From assembly GCA_003313425.1 (NCBI GenBank), contig NHZP01000006.1, positions 868,001 to 932,000 of the forward strand: a DNA stretch of 64,000 nucleotides. The letters run 5' to 3'. Each line of letters starts with the position of its first letter. Position 1 is the first letter of the stretch. Shown piece by piece: positions 9,506 through 22,100 of the stretch. The position numbers were made by a program, and so were the translations under genes. Source of the DNA: Pseudopyrenochaeta lycopersici (taxonomy: Eukaryota > Ascomycota > Dothideomycetes > Pleosporales > Pseudopyrenochaetaceae). The notes under the pieces were generated by a model that saw nothing but the letters and a program-made list of their open reading frames with translations, was not told the DNA's origin and did no database searches.

Positions 9506-12139
9506 CTACACATACTCGGGCACCTCGACAGCCGGCTTCACTGTCGCGAATTTCATTGCCTTTGCATAATACTCTAACAAGGCATCAAGCTCGGTCCTTG
9601 TTTTACCATACTCTAACCTCATCTTCTGTCTCTCGCTGCCTTCAAGCCACCGCCTCTCTCCACCCGCGCCTAGCCGTTTCCGCACCTCACGGCTAAAGAT
9701 AATCGCGTGTCGTATCTCCTTCTTGTCTGCCGTCTTGGCCTTGATGGCAACGTAGCTCTGTAGATTGAGCAGCACGGCAATGTCGAGAGAGTGTGCGAGT
9801 GTTGTAGCCGGGGAGCTAGGGAAGCTAGGCAGATCGGACCCAGTTTCCGATTTGAGGTGGAGGAAGACTGCAGTACCGAGTGCGGCGTCCATGTACGTTT
9901 GTGGGAATTTCTTCAGCTCGGCGTAGATTGCTGGGGCGGCTATGAGGGCGCTAGAGAGCGGGCTCCATATGCATAACGGTAGGACGTCGGCAGATGTAGT
10001 GGGTTGGAGGGTTTTGAGCGTCCAGAGATGTGCGTTTGCCCATTGCTGCTCTGCATTGAAGCTACGGGCTGTGGATGGGAGTGAGCTGAATAATGCGGGC
10101 TGAGAGATGAGATAGTCACGGATCGTGCGGTGTGTATATGTTACTTTCAGGCTGGACGGGTCGGTTTGCTGGCCCGGTGGTGAAGTATCGAAGATTGAAA
10201 AGAAGGATTTGCATTGATGTTTTAGTAGAGCGTGAACGTCTTCGGTGCGTTTTGCGGTTTCGGCAGGTTTGAGCGGGCGCACGTCTGCTGCTAACGTGGC
10301 TACCGTCTCCGCGGTGAGCGCGAAGGAGAGTGGTAGAAGACCGGGATATGCGTGGCTGTCGAGGAGGGTATAAACCCTCCAAAATTGCTCCAGGTCCGCA
10401 GGTTCGACTTTATCCAAGATATGAGGGAGTAGATCATCGAGTTGATATGGTAGAGCATCTGCTCTGTCTTTCAAAATGAGAAAGTCATCTCCTTCTTGGA
10501 GCCCCTGGAGGAGATACGCTGTGGCTAGGATGGCCCAGAGGAAAACTCCAGACGCCTTTTCAGCAAGCGTACCAACAATGTTTACCTCCTCCATGCCATC
10601 CATCTTGCCTCGCAAATTCTCCAACCTAGCCTCATGATTGAAAGCGCTCGTTACGTACGACTGGATATCGCTCTTTGTATACTGATCCACTACTAAGCGC
10701 GGTCTCTTTTCGAAAGCGCTCTGGAACACAGCTGAATCACGACTGGAGACACAAAACTTGACATTGTCGGTCTTTGTCGAGTTTACCATCATAGAGATTA
10801 GTTCATTTGGATAGTCATCCATTTCATCCAGCCCATCGACCATGAAGAGGAATTTCTTCGACGCATCCGAGACCATGAGCTCAAACGATTTTCGAAGCTC
10901 TGGGAAGGTAGAGTCGTACTGCCCTCCTCCGTAGCTTAGGAATTGCTTCCAGCGATCTGCAAAGAGCCACTGAAGTATGGCTGGGTCCTGTTCCAGGGGG
11001 CCAAAGATCATATCCTGGAGCGAATCGTAAAGAATCGAGCGTAGGAGACCGACGGACGATTTGTGGAGTTCAGTACCAGCGTTCCAAAAGAAGAAACCAG
11101 AAGTAATGCCTGGCAAGTGGCCCGACCATGCCTCGAGACTGGAAAAAGTGCGAGGATTACGGAATAGGTGCTTCATCAATGTGGTCTTGCCTGCACCTGG
11201 CTTGCCTGCGAGGTTTGCTTATTCAGATGAGACTCAGGAGAGGGAGATATCCGACATACCAGTGACCCAAAACAGCCCCTCTTTCCTCAAACTTCCAAAC
11301 CACTCCAACAACCCACCAATCTGCTTGCTGTCCTCTCCAAAGACGAAATCAAATCCTCCATTCATCGGCTTCGGAATACTATTCACCCTCTCATCCAGCT
11401 CTTCAAACCACAGCAACTTGAATATGGTCTCACGAAAATACGCCTCATGCTCTGCAACTATCAATTTATCGACATGTTTGGAAAACTCGTCGACATGCTT
11501 CTTCTTGTTGGGTTTCCAGTCATTGCTTTGGATGGCGTCCAGGGCGCCATTCTGCCACTTCTCCCAGTGATGCAAGCGCCCGGCGTCGTCAGCCGAGAGA
11601 ACGGGAAGGCCACTCTCGGCGGATTGGTTGAGATACTGGCGCATTGCAAGAAGCAACGTGGTTTCGACTTCGCGGCGGAGGGCGCGGAATTTCTTCTTTG
11701 CGCCCGTAACGTCGCCCTGTTTCCAGACGCCGTTTGTGAGAGCGTCGCGTGCAGTGCCCCATCGTGGATCACCGAAGCTCCCTCGCGTTTGTGTAGCGAG
11801 GAGGGCGTCGATGAGTGGGCTTGTCAATTCCTTGGTTTGGTCGGCAAGCTTGAGGAGATTTTGGGCTGCTTCACTGAGGGCCTTGGCCTTTTTTTCCGCG
11901 CTCTTTTCGTTGTGGATTTTCCTGAGCTCACTCTGATCAATCAGATCCGTCAGGCGATAGAGATTGTGAATGATATCCTGGAGGAACGCAGCATTTTCAA
12001 CAGGTGTGGTTGACGGGTCGCTGGGCTGAAAGACGGGATGATCCTTGCGTAGAGTATTGATACTGAAGTCGATAGTCTGAACTAAGGCTGAAGCAAGACC
12101 TACGGCCGGTATTGGTTTCGCCATGATGTTAATTTGCAC
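9506..12139 (-). CDS. NACHT/NLR-like NTPase (STAND protein)
   Basis: Two exons (12139-11260 and 11205-9506) give 859 aa; a second Met at 12124 would give 854. The N-terminal region of about 250 helical residues begins IPAVGLASALVQTIDF, resembling the fungal N-terminal domain of STAND proteins. The NTPase follows with Walker A GKPGAGKTT (about 294-301) and Walker B FLFMVDGLDEMDD (about 412-424). A C-terminal helical region resembles the DUF7791 type. No WD40, ankyrin or TPR repeats are visible. Such proteins act in non-self recognition and programmed cell death in fungi; that role here is inference. The 54-nt intron falls exactly at the Walker A glycine. The open frame has no internal stops, so it is probably intact. 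Confidence 0.85.
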
Positions 12140-12786
12140 ATGTAAAAGGAATGACTTTTCGTCGAAGATTGAAGAGCTGACGCTGATGTTTAGATGTTTG
12201 CTGCGCCTTGAAGGGATCCGTGGATTGCATACATGACGCTAAGCGATATCCGTTTTCAGCCTCGTATTTAGCGCGCCTTACATTAAGACGTGCAAGTCAA
12301 CGTTCGGCGACCTTCTTACGGAGGAGGGTGGGGGCTGACATTCCCGTGTAGACGAGGCTGGGAATGACACAAGAGAGTTTCGGGTTATTTGCGAAGAGGC
12401 TTCCAGTACAGTATTGGTATAATTGGCCGACTACACTATACAATATGGCTAAGACTATTCTCTTACTCCCTTGCAAAACCAGACATTTACAAATTGCCAG
12501 AATGTGGCACAATCGTGCTCCAGTGAATCTCTACAAAAAGGAAAGTGTAAGGAAGCGCATGCGAGGAAAGCATGATATGCAAGTCTGAAATAATACTCAA
12601 GGAAATCCAGTAGATGGCGGGTATCTCAGAAGAGAGTGTCCAGTATTATCCTCCGAACGCTTCGCGACAACTGCAAAACGCTGCAGAAATTCGTAAATAG
12701 CCTCAGGCAAAATCGAAGCAACCAGAGACGAACATTGACATGAAGTAGAGAAAAGGTAAAAAGGAAAATGGTACTCACGGGTCCTG
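12140..12786. other. Intergenic region between NLR-like and C2 genes
   Basis: The 647 bp lie upstream of the NLR-like start and downstream of the C2 stop. The region presumably holds the NLR promoter. No coding region, tRNA or clear motif is seen. Confidence 0.45.
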
Positions 12787-14607
12787 CTAGCTCCCCGATG
12801 CCGACTCCTGCTTCTGCTCTGGTTTGTGGTGGCCAGCTTCGTCTCTTGACTTTGCGACAGCCTCATCGTCTGCTCTAGCAGGATGCTCATCTCCTCTCCA
12901 TCCCTCATGATTATTACTTGGCTTATAGTCTTTCAAATGAGACTTTGCCGCATCCACTTTAGCACCCGCCTCTCTCTGGACTTGATGTCTGAGATGCTTT
13001 GCGGCCATCTGCCCCTCCTCCTCCAGGCGATCCAGCTCGTCGATATCACTACTACTCATACTGCTATTCCTGCTCAGTTGCGTGTACACAACATGGTCGC
13101 CCTCCTTCTTCTTGCGCTCGCGCTGCTCATTCTTCATGGCTTCCATTTTTTCGGCGTCGCCCTGGCAGTCGAGTGTGCGGATGTGCAAGCCCGGGAAGTT
13201 TGATTCGAAGAAGGCTTTGAGTTGGGGTAGGAGTTTGGCGTTGGGGCGGTAGGTGCCAGAGTCGTTGTCGATGACGAGTTCGTAGTAGGAAGGATCCTTG
13301 ATCTTGGGGTCTTCTTCGGGGGGCCCGCCGTCAATGTCATCGGGCGGGTGGCTCTGGTTGTTCCCGCCTTCGTCGGGCAGGGGTCGTTCGTGGTGCCTGA
13401 GTCGGCGGATGAAGAACTCGCCGGAAAAGGCGACGTATGCGGCGACATCGCTGTGCATGGTGTGTTTGGACAGCATGTCGATGCCGAATTCCTTGCCTGT
13501 TTCGGTGAAGCGGAAGAGGGCGTCCAGGGTCAGGACATAGGTGAAGATGCGGCCTCCCTGGTCGTAGTGGACCAGCTCGAGGAACTTTTGGGCGAATTCC
13601 TTGCAGGGCTCCTGGAAGACGTTGAAGTCGGTGGCATGGTCGAAGTTGTAGACGCGGGCGTGTTGGTGGTGCAGGGCCTTGGACAGGATGAAGCCGCGCA
13701 CGCCCTTTGCGGTGAACATGCTCTTGACAAACGGCTTGAACTCGACGTATCGATGGTACATGGCCTCTGGGACGGGGCCGCGCAGCTGCATCTGGTTGGA
13801 CTGGAAGTTGTACTTTTGCGGGCGCTGCTTGCCGGTCCTGCGCGACTTGCGGCCGTCGTTGTTGGGCTCCTTCTGGCCCAGCAGGCGGCCCAGCAGCGGC
13901 GAGTAGTGGCGTATCCAGAACTGCGGCCCCACGGTGTAGGCGCGGCCGCCGTGCTCGGCCTGGGTCTTGCCCAGCACCTCGACGCTGACGTTCAGGGTGC
14001 CGTTCATGTGCTCGGCCTTGCCAAAGCAGACGGCAACGGCGCGCAGCAGCCATGCGCGCTTGCTCACCATGCGCTTGCGGATCGGGTACGTCTGGTCGTG
14101 GATGCCGGCCCAGTTCTCGTTGAAGGGCCCGACGATGACGTGGACGTTGCCCAGGCGGTCGTCGTGGTCGGCGGGGTCTTCGTCGTAGATGCGGCACTTG
14201 AGCGTGAAGCCGGCGGCGGGCACGTTGGCGACTATCCACTCGCAGTTCCACACGGGGTCGGTGCTCTGGCGCACCGTGGGCGTGCGGATCATCAGCGGCG
14301 GGTCTTCCTTGTGTCGCGTCGGCAGGCCCGTGTTCAGCTGGGCCATGATGAAGGGGTCGGCCGAGAGGGTGTTGATGTCGGCCAGCGGCAGGTTGTTTGC
14401 GCGGTGGAAGGTGAACTTGACCGTGTAGCCCGGCGGTGCGCGCGGGATGGGCGTGTCGTCGAAGCCGCCCTCGGGGCCCTTCTTCTTGCTCGAGGTGGTG
14501 CCCGTCTTCTTGGGCTTGGGCGGCTGCCCGTCGGCGCCGTCGGGGCTGTCGTGCGGCGCATGGCCGTTGCGTGGGTCGTCTGCTCCCGCGTCCTTGTCTT
14601 GGGCCAT
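12787..14607 (-). CDS. C2-domain protein
   Basis: This is a single exon of 606 aa. A Pro/Lys-rich head of about 55 residues is followed by one C2 domain (about 58-205): YTVKFTFHRANNLPLADINTLSADPFI, then DPVWNCEWIV and the Asp-rich loop IYDEDPADHDDRLG, consistent with Ca2+ binding. A conserved fungal region follows, with FWIRHYSPLLGRLLG and later KSMFTAKGVRGFILSKALHHQHARVYNFD. The tail is charged with a possible coiled coil (SDIDELDRLEEEGQMAAKHL). C2 domains dock proteins on phospholipid membranes, so a membrane-linked cytosolic role is likely; no enzyme motif is visible. The GC-rich third positions make long antisense frames here, which are shadows. Confidence 0.85.
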   Translation of the reverse strand: MAQDKDAGADDPRNGHAPHDSPDGADGQPPKPKKTGTTSSKKKGPEGGFDDTPIPRAPPGYTVKFTFHRANNLPLADINTLSADPFIMAQLNTGLPTRHKEDPPLMIRTPTVRQSTDPVWNCEWIVANVPAAGFTLKCRIYDEDPADHDDRLGNVHVIVGPFNENWAGIHDQTYPIRKRMVSKRAWLLRAVAVCFGKAEHMNGTLNVSVEVLGKTQAEHGGRAYTVGPQFWIRHYSPLLGRLLGQKEPNNDGRKSRRTGKQRPQKYNFQSNQMQLRGPVPEAMYHRYVEFKPFVKSMFTAKGVRGFILSKALHHQHARVYNFDHATDFNVFQEPCKEFAQKFLELVHYDQGGRIFTYVLTLDALFRFTETGKEFGIDMLSKHTMHSDVAAYVAFSGEFFIRRLRHHERPLPDEGGNNQSHPPDDIDGGPPEEDPKIKDPSYYELVIDNDSGTYRPNAKLLPQLKAFFESNFPGLHIRTLDCQGDAEKMEAMKNEQRERKKKEGDHVVYTQLSRNSSMSSSDIDELDRLEEEGQMAAKHLRHQVQREAGAKVDAAKSHLKDYKPSNNHEGWRGDEHPARADDEAVAKSRDEAGHHKPEQKQESASGS

Positions 14608-15449
14608 GCTGGCGGTGCGCGGCGGCGAGTCTCGTCGGAGAGGCGGGCGGGATCAGGAAGGAGACAAAGGCGAAGAGAAGCGTGCAACCATCAGATCCGG
14701 CCCGCGCTGTGGCTGAAGGGGTGGGAGACTGTGCGGCTGGGAATAACGCCAAACGCGCAATCGAAAGCGGGCGGAGCTGGGCGGGTGTTGATCTGCCACC
14801 ATGCTGCCCGCCGAGAAACAAGCTTCGCTAAGCATCGACTAACCGCTCTTGACGTAGCGCTCTAACGGCCACCTGCCAGTCATTGTCTCCTCCTCTGCCA
14901 ATGGCCCCTCTTATTTGCTGGCTGCCGTTTAGCCTGTCTACTTCAGTCTGTCGCAATTCCCCCAAAACGAACAACACAGCCTTCGAGAATTGTCACCTTG
15001 CAGCTGGCGAGCCCCAAAAGAGACGCATATGACGTCATGGCTCACCGCAACCGTTTCTGTGTAACCCCGTGACGGCAGTTTGCTACACTGCTCAGAAGAA
15101 ATGCATCTACCAATCAATTACATCTATAGAACTTTTATGAGAGAAGTGTCGCCATCAACAGTGTGCGCCAGCACAGCTCAGCAGCCATCGTTACAATAGC
15201 GCTATCTTACCACCTCTGCCATCTAATTATTACAATATATTTCTGGAAAATCCTCCATATATCTTCTGAAACAAAACGCCACGCTTGCTTCCATAATGCT
15301 AGTGCTGATATCCAACAATGCTCGCTAGAAACAGTAAGTGGGTAGTATACAATAAACGTCCAAGCGTTCTTTGAGCCGCCCGGGGGTATCTTTTCGAAGT
15401 CTGATTACAGTGCTGAGTGGCTTGCACCGGGAAAGCCATTTCTCACAAA
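14608..15449. other. C2 gene promoter region and DHA2 transporter 3' flank
   Basis: The 842 bp contain no supported gene. The C2-proximal part is CG-rich; a perfect CRE palindrome lies at 15030-15037. The part next to the transporter stop is AT-rich, with several TATAT runs near 15230, compatible with a 3' UTR. Confidence 0.45.
15030..15037. promoter_or_regulatory. CRE palindrome TGACGTCA
   Basis: A perfect CREB/ATF-type site 423 bp upstream of the C2 gene. About one such octamer is expected by chance in 64 kb, so function is only a possibility. Confidence 0.25.
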
Positions 15450-17447
15450 CTACGCTGCAGCCATCTGAATCTGCTTGCCCTTCATGGACTTCCACTGCAC
15501 AAACGCTGCGCCGACAATGGAGAGGGCGCCTGCGGCAACCGAGACGTAGAAGGTGTTTGTGAGAGCCAGATTGTATGCAGACAGCACGCCAGGGAGATAT
15601 TCTGCAGGAATGGCGTTTTTCAGCTCTGTGGCTCCGGTGCGGAGGACAAGGCTGGCGTCAAGATCCGGCACCACGGTCCCAAGGTGCTTGATGAGCTGGT
15701 TGGTGAAGACGTTTTGGCCAACGCTAATGAAGAGGGCACCTCCCAAAGTCTGCGCGAACATCATAATCGCCGTACCGATTGCGACATCCTCAGCGGGAAG
15801 GACAGTTTGCACTGCAACGAGCGTCTGCTGCATCCCAGCGCCAACACCAGCACCGAACATGAACTGGTAGCCGATCCACCTGGGAGAGTTCGTATCAGTT
15901 TCGAAGGTCGAGAGGAGCCCGGCACCGACAGCCATGAGCACACTAGAAACCAACATAAACGGCGTGTAGTAGCCAATGGCGGTTACTGCGCCACCACACA
16001 CTAGGGAAACGATGACAAGACCGAGGATGGCTGGCAAATTCATGATGCCAGATTTTGTGGCTGATACGCCCTTGATCGCCTGGAACCAGATGGCTATTCG
16101 ACATTAGCTTTCTGTACTGTAAGCCATATCATAGATGCAACTTACGAAGGTAGTATACGAGAATGAAGAAAGATGCGCCCAGCATCGCGCCAAACCAGGC
16201 AGAACCCCATACATTGCGATTCAAGAAAACACGAGGAGGGACGGTGGCATCGTCTTGCTTCCACCATTGAATAGCGATGAAGCCAAGGGCAAGGACGCCA
16301 GTGATGACGAGTAGTGCAATGATCCTTCCGCTACCCCATGCATACTTACTGCCTCCCCACTGAAGAGCAAGAAGTAGGCAGATAATGCAGGGCAGAAAGA
16401 GAGCAGTGCCCTGGAGATCAAACTTCTGAACCTGCTGCTTCCACGTAGCTTCAACTTTGCGACCACGACGGTTGATCTTGAAAAACGGAATGATGAATGC
16501 AGCCGTTACTGCTCCGAATGGAAGGTTGATATAGAAGCACCATCGCCATGTGAGGTGGTCTGTGAAAGCTCCACCCATGCTACACACGTGTTAGTATGTT
16601 GTGCTGATGACCTGGATCCTCGGGCGTTTTTCTACTTACAGTGGTCCAGCAACAGATGCAATACCATACATACCACCAATCAATCCCTGAAATCATAATG
16701 TTAGTACATGTCTCACATATCATTTCGTAGACGGCGCACTTACCATGTATGTGGGTCGCTGTCGCAGCGGTACCGTGTTGGCCACGATCAAGATGGCACC
16801 ACTGAAGATTCCTGCAGCTCCAACACCAGCAACCGCGCGACCGATGATGAGAGTGGTGGAATTGGGAGCGACACCGCAGATTAAGGAGCCGATCTCGAAG
16901 ATGAAGAGAGCGGTGAGGTAGACCCATTTGATACTGTAGAAGGTGTAGAATTTTCCGTAGATGAGTTGGGTTGCGCAGGTAGTGAGCAGGTACGATGAAC
17001 CGTACCAACCGACATCGTTGAGGGCCTTGAATTGATCTGTGATACGTGGGATTGCTGTTGCAATGATGGTGTTGTCCTAGACGCGGCCATGAGTTTGAGA
17101 CCAGTAGAAGGACGAAGAAGGGTAATAGAACTTACCAAAGCCATGCAAAAGACTGAAAGGCACAAAGCTACAGTAATGGCGGCGAGTTTTCCCTTGGCGG
17201 GGTATTGAAAGTCATCGTCGTTGTCTGAAGCGCTTGCTGTGGAATTACGTTTCGAAGTCGTCTCCTCTGCGGTCGCCTTCTCATCAGCGACAACAGAATC
17301 GGCGGTGGTGACCGCTGTTGTTGTTGCTGGAATGGCATCCTCAACTACACCCTTTTCATGATAGACTGACGGCTCGTGGCTCTGTGTGGCTGTTTTCTCT
17401 GAGTCGGCCATACTGGCAGGCCGCAAGTGATTGTTCGTTGCACTCAT
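15450..17447 (-). CDS. MFS multidrug transporter, DHA2 type (14 TM)
   Basis: Five exons (17447-17136, 17076-16744, 16686-16640, 16579-16146, 16093-15450) join in phase to 589 aa; introns are 52-60 nt. The ATG at 17447 is chosen because the upstream in-frame codons are not conserved-like. The Thr/Ala-rich cytosolic head of about 85 residues precedes TM1. Motif D1 is [17 protein letters not shown]; motif C region is [20 protein letters not shown], followed by [15 protein letters not shown], typical of DHA2 exporters. Other conserved stretches are [14 protein letters not shown] and [19 protein letters not shown]. The likely role is plasma-membrane efflux of toxins or metabolites. It is 1.7 kb from the NRPS-like gene, so product export is possible but unproven. 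Confidence 0.9.
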
Positions 17448-19185
17448 CTGGCTTCCTTCGTGGGATATATATGTGGTCAAGTAAGGGCGATGCCAAGATA
17501 TGTTTGTTGGTATGTCTCTAAAATGGTTGCGTATGAAAACGGGCGGTGCCTGAGGGTGAAAGGGCAATTATATGTGAGGAGGAAAGGAGTCTGGATAAGT
17601 GGAGCACGTCAAGGGCGGAGTTAGGGCTGAAAAGAACCACGACAAGCAATGACACCAAGAGCCAGGCTTGCTACTCGGTAGGATTAGGAGCGGACACTAG
17701 CCTTGTCCCATATCGCGTGGGTCGGGCTCCCGGTGACCGCGGCTCTCACTTTCAGGGAGGGAGCCTTTCCATGTTCGTATCTTGGCCGGGTAGAGAATTC
17801 GTCCGAAGAAAATCTAAGCGAGATACCATTGCAAAGGATGCAGGCCATGCAAATGGTAGCCTGAAGCCACAATGTGCATTGTGGGCGGAATGTCCGATGG
17901 AATCGCAAAGTGTAACCGATGGACTGGCGCGTCGCATCGCAGGGCAGGCATCCTAGCTCTAAAAAGAATAAGCTCAAGCGACCTATGAGAGCAGAGACGT
18001 CGATCGAGCGGGTCAACGAGAGCCCGCAAGCATCACCAAGGCACCACCAAGCGTTTTGGCCTCGATACCGGAATCCGCGGGCCCCGCCGAGAAACACATG
18101 CCCCCAACACCCTGGTCCTGTTAGGGAGCCTGCTAATCTACTTCTCCACCCCAAAACGTCAACTTTGAGACATATCAACGCATCATCCTCGATAGTCTTA
18201 AGCCGATTGCTGCCTTCTGCTATCCATCGTGCCCCCAACAACGGACCAAATTCGTCCGCGAAATTCACCATGGCGACACAAGCGAAAGTGGCTGCCTAGG
18301 GTGTCTGAAGCGGCCGCATGAGATTGGTGTGAGGCTAATCTAGACATGGGATGGCTTCCCACACACCAAGCCCCCATTCTAGCCTTTGTTCGCGTCCGCG
18401 GGGAGCTTGGCATATCGGAGGTCGGATCCATCTTCTTCACCGAAGCCGACATTGCCAAGCTTCGTACAAACCGGGATGAATGCGACTCATCAAAGTGTTA
18501 TTGTTCACAGGATCATCGGAGTCATAGCATACACCTGGTTCTTCCGGCAAGCATGCCCGAAAATGGGCTGCAAGGCACTACGTTGGGCAACGCTTACGCA
18601 AAAATTCCATCTATCACGATGAGAACTGCGCCCAAGGATTTCCAGCCGTCATGCAATATCGATACACAGGGCGCACTTTTTGATCTTGGAAATCACGGTG
18701 TGCACAACAAGTCAGACCGTTCAAAGGTTGCATTTCGCAACTTTCTTGCCCAGAAACAGAAATGGTAGGAGTATGTCGGCTTCTCGCTACCGCATTCCTG
18801 TTCCGCATTCTGACAGCCGCCGCGCCTTAAGCCTCCTGTAACCCTATGACGGACATGAGTAAGCAAGACACGTGTGGACTCTTTGTATTCAGGCAGTCAA
18901 AATATAGCATCTTTCGCATTGGCATTGCGCCAATCTGCTTCGCCTTGTGACACTGCTTTGCTAACTGGGTAGCGTTCCGACAACCGCCGTTGTCGGGTGG
19001 AAAAGGGATGCACATAGAGATGCTGGTCTGAAAATTCAGGCAAGCTATATTTCTTTTCCTAGCTCCAAGTTGGGGCTGGGGTTAGGTATTGAAGTTGCTA
19101 TCAATGATTTTGCTTGATTTCGGGAGTATTCGCTGCTCTGGGAACCCATCAGTAGCACTAGAGCGCTCGCAACTATGACCCATAA
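17448..19185. other. 1.7 kb region without a supported gene
   Basis: It contains the DHA2 promoter (a GATATATATG stretch sits only about 20 bp before the ATG) and the NRPS-like 3' flank. Open frames on both strands, such as 17684-18271, overlap each other, lack recognisable domains and are probably chance. Confidence 0.4.
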
Positions 19186-22100
19186 TCATCCTACGTTTTT
19201 CTGTACCCAGTTCCAGATCCTTCCCATATACGCCTCGTCAAGCGGCTTCACGTCTCTGACAGCTGGGATATACTTTTTGGTTTCCTCCATAGAGAATCGC
19301 GGTCTGGGCTTCAAGTCCCGGGGCCCCTTGCTATACGCGTCCTTCCACAAGCCCAGCAATTTCATGGCAGAGTGACCGATATCTCCGGAATTCTCCAGGC
19401 GGTGTACCCACACATCTGGCGGGACGATGTCAAAATCCTCCTTCTTCTGTAGCCACTCTAGCATCTCATGCCATGTAGGCTGTTGGTGTGGGTTCAGCAC
19501 ATGATAGACAGGCATCTCCTTGTTCCCATCACTGCGATTCACGCCCATAGTCTCAATAAATGCTTGCGCCGCTATATCGACGGGCAACCAATCCAGCGGC
19601 TCATCACCCAGGTCAGGCAGACACTTAATCAGTCTTGTAGTGCTTAACATCATCGGCCACGCCTCCTTCGTGTTCCACACTCCCGTTATCGAATTCCCAG
19701 CAAGCTGTCCGACACGGACAACGGCAATCCGCCCGTTAAGACTCGTCCGATTGTGCGCTTCAAGGCAGATGTGCTCTGCTAACCATTTGGAGCGGGAGTA
19801 GCCTAGTGATGACGCGGAAGAGGGGTCGGACGAAAGTTTCTCAGGCAACTCATCAGATCCATTGGGTGAGCCATTCATGATGGCTGCAGTAGAGGAGCAG
19901 TACGCGAAGTGAGGGGGATGGGCACGCGGGGCCTTCAATGCGAGATTGAGGAGGTTTTTCACACTTGCAATATTGTCCTTGACGAAGCTGCGGAGCTTCA
20001 GACGGAAGTTGACAGTCCATGCAACGTGAATGATCGAAGTCGCTTTCCGGGCCAGATAATCGTACAAGTCATCATCGAGACCAAGTCGCTGTTCGCTCAA
20101 CTGTGCCCGAATTACCTTGACTTTATCATTAGACTTCTCCAATGACAAAATGTTTGCTAGACCCCTTTGTTCTAGAGCTTTAATGACGCGCTCCTTCGCT
20201 GCATATTCGTCCGCTCCCCTGACAAGGCAGTAGATGGTTTCAACACTCGCTTTCTTTTGGAGAAAATCCAAAATGTGTGCCCCCAGCGCACCAGTCGCTC
20301 CTGTAAGCACAATGATTTCTTTGTCCTTCGTTTCGGCTTGCAAGTCATTGGATTGGTCTTGCGGACCCGACTTTTCAGATAAGCCAAACTGACGAACCAA
20401 GTCCAGCATCAACTGCTCTTCATCTTCCCCACTGGCATCAGACTCTCCATGTCGCCTTCGTAGAATATAGTCGGTCAGTCGTTGTATAGTACCGCAGTCT
20501 TCAACCACACTCATGGGCAATGCATTCTTGCAGTCGGGGATTAGCCGCTTCAGGTGACTCCTCAGCTGCATACATGCAACTGAGTCGACACCATAAGAGA
20601 ACAAGTCCATGTCCTCAGTAAGTCTCACAGATTGCGAAGTGATAGACTGTATTAGCCCGACAAGATATTGGGGTAGATCTTCGTCGTTGACAGCATTCGA
20701 TCGATCTGTCTCTTGTGAATCATACGCGCCCTCAATAATCTTTTCGTATCGTGATTCTGCCACTTTTCGTATAATTGTCCCTTTACTGCTTTTCTCAAGA
20801 GGCTTGCTTTGATGAGGCAACGGTACAAGCATATTGAATGGTATTCTGGCATGGTCTTGGCTTTCGCGGTTCATCCTATCTACCAATGGCTTGATTGCCT
20901 CAAGAAGCTCTTGATCGGTTACTGCACTCGATTGCTCCGAGCGAAGGAGAAGTGCACCAGGAAACGGTCCGTTGTTGCCAAAGATCAGTACATCATCTAC
21001 GTGGGGCGATGTGGCTATAGCATCTTCAAGTGGAGCCGGATCGAACTTTTTGCCTGTGATTAACGTCATCTGAGAGTCTGCCCGCGAATGATATATCCAG
21101 GCGTTCTTGATGGTAGCGTGGGGAGCGAATAGGTCAGCTGTGGCGAAGGATCCATCCGAGCGGTTCTTTTTGGCCTGTGATCAAAAGTCAGGATGAGGGA
21201 TTGTCAAAGTTGACGAAGCACACGGTACCATATGTGGCCACCCAGGCTTGATGATAAGTTCCGTTAGACGGTCTTCTCGCTTCTCGAACTCCAGCAGGTT
21301 ACTTGGATTGTAGTTGCGTAAATACTGCCAGTCATTGTCCGCTCTGAAGTCGCGATACGATGACATAATGAAACCACATTCAGCACTCCCAAATCTCGAT
21401 ATGAGATTTACTCCGTTCTTCACGAGCCGGTCGCCAACTTCCGCGGGTAAGGCTGCTCCACCGACACCGACTATATCCATCTTGCGAAGGAATTCAAGCC
21501 CTTTTCCATCATTCTCCATCATTTGAAGCACATAAGGCACAGAGGAGAAGTATTTGACCTCCGGCAAGCCTGCTGTCCTTGAGTACGACCTAGCTGCATG
21601 TAGGCAATGGCAAATGTTCCGAGCTGTGATGGGGACATCTTTCCCAGGAAATAACCAGATAAGGGCGTTGCTAGTCCAGCATCTGAACAAGTCTGCGATA
21701 CCTCCATTATAGAGAGGCGTTGTAGTGAACGAAGCTATCACTGGTATAGTTGGAAGATGCGGCAAAACGCCGATGGCGGCGCGATGAGATTGTGGAATCG
21801 GTTTCGGAAGTCCCGATGAAGTTCCAGAAGTATGATGCAGATATGCAACAGCGGACTCTTCTATTTCGTGGGTATCAAAATCCGTCTCAACTTGCTCTTG
21901 GATCACTTGGAGGACGATTTCTCCTTCGTGCAGCGGTAGCAACTGTAATCTCAAGCTGGTCATTCCTTGCTCTTTTGCTGATTGCTCTGTTTGCTGGGCT
22001 CGTTCAGTATGACTAGTGTCATGGAACAGCAGAGAAACCTTGCAAGATGTACAAAGGTGCACAATTGCAGCCGGTTGACATTGTGGTGCAATCAAGAGAA

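Noticed and set aside
13337..14821. 494-codon second minus frame in the C2 gene
   Set aside because: Arg/Pro/Ala-rich translation of the shifted frame; the C2 domain lies in the other frame.
13348..14865. 505-codon plus-strand open frame opposite the C2 gene
   Set aside because: It is a shadow of GC-rich codons in the real minus-strand gene; its peptide is Val/Gly/Ala-rich low complexity without domains.
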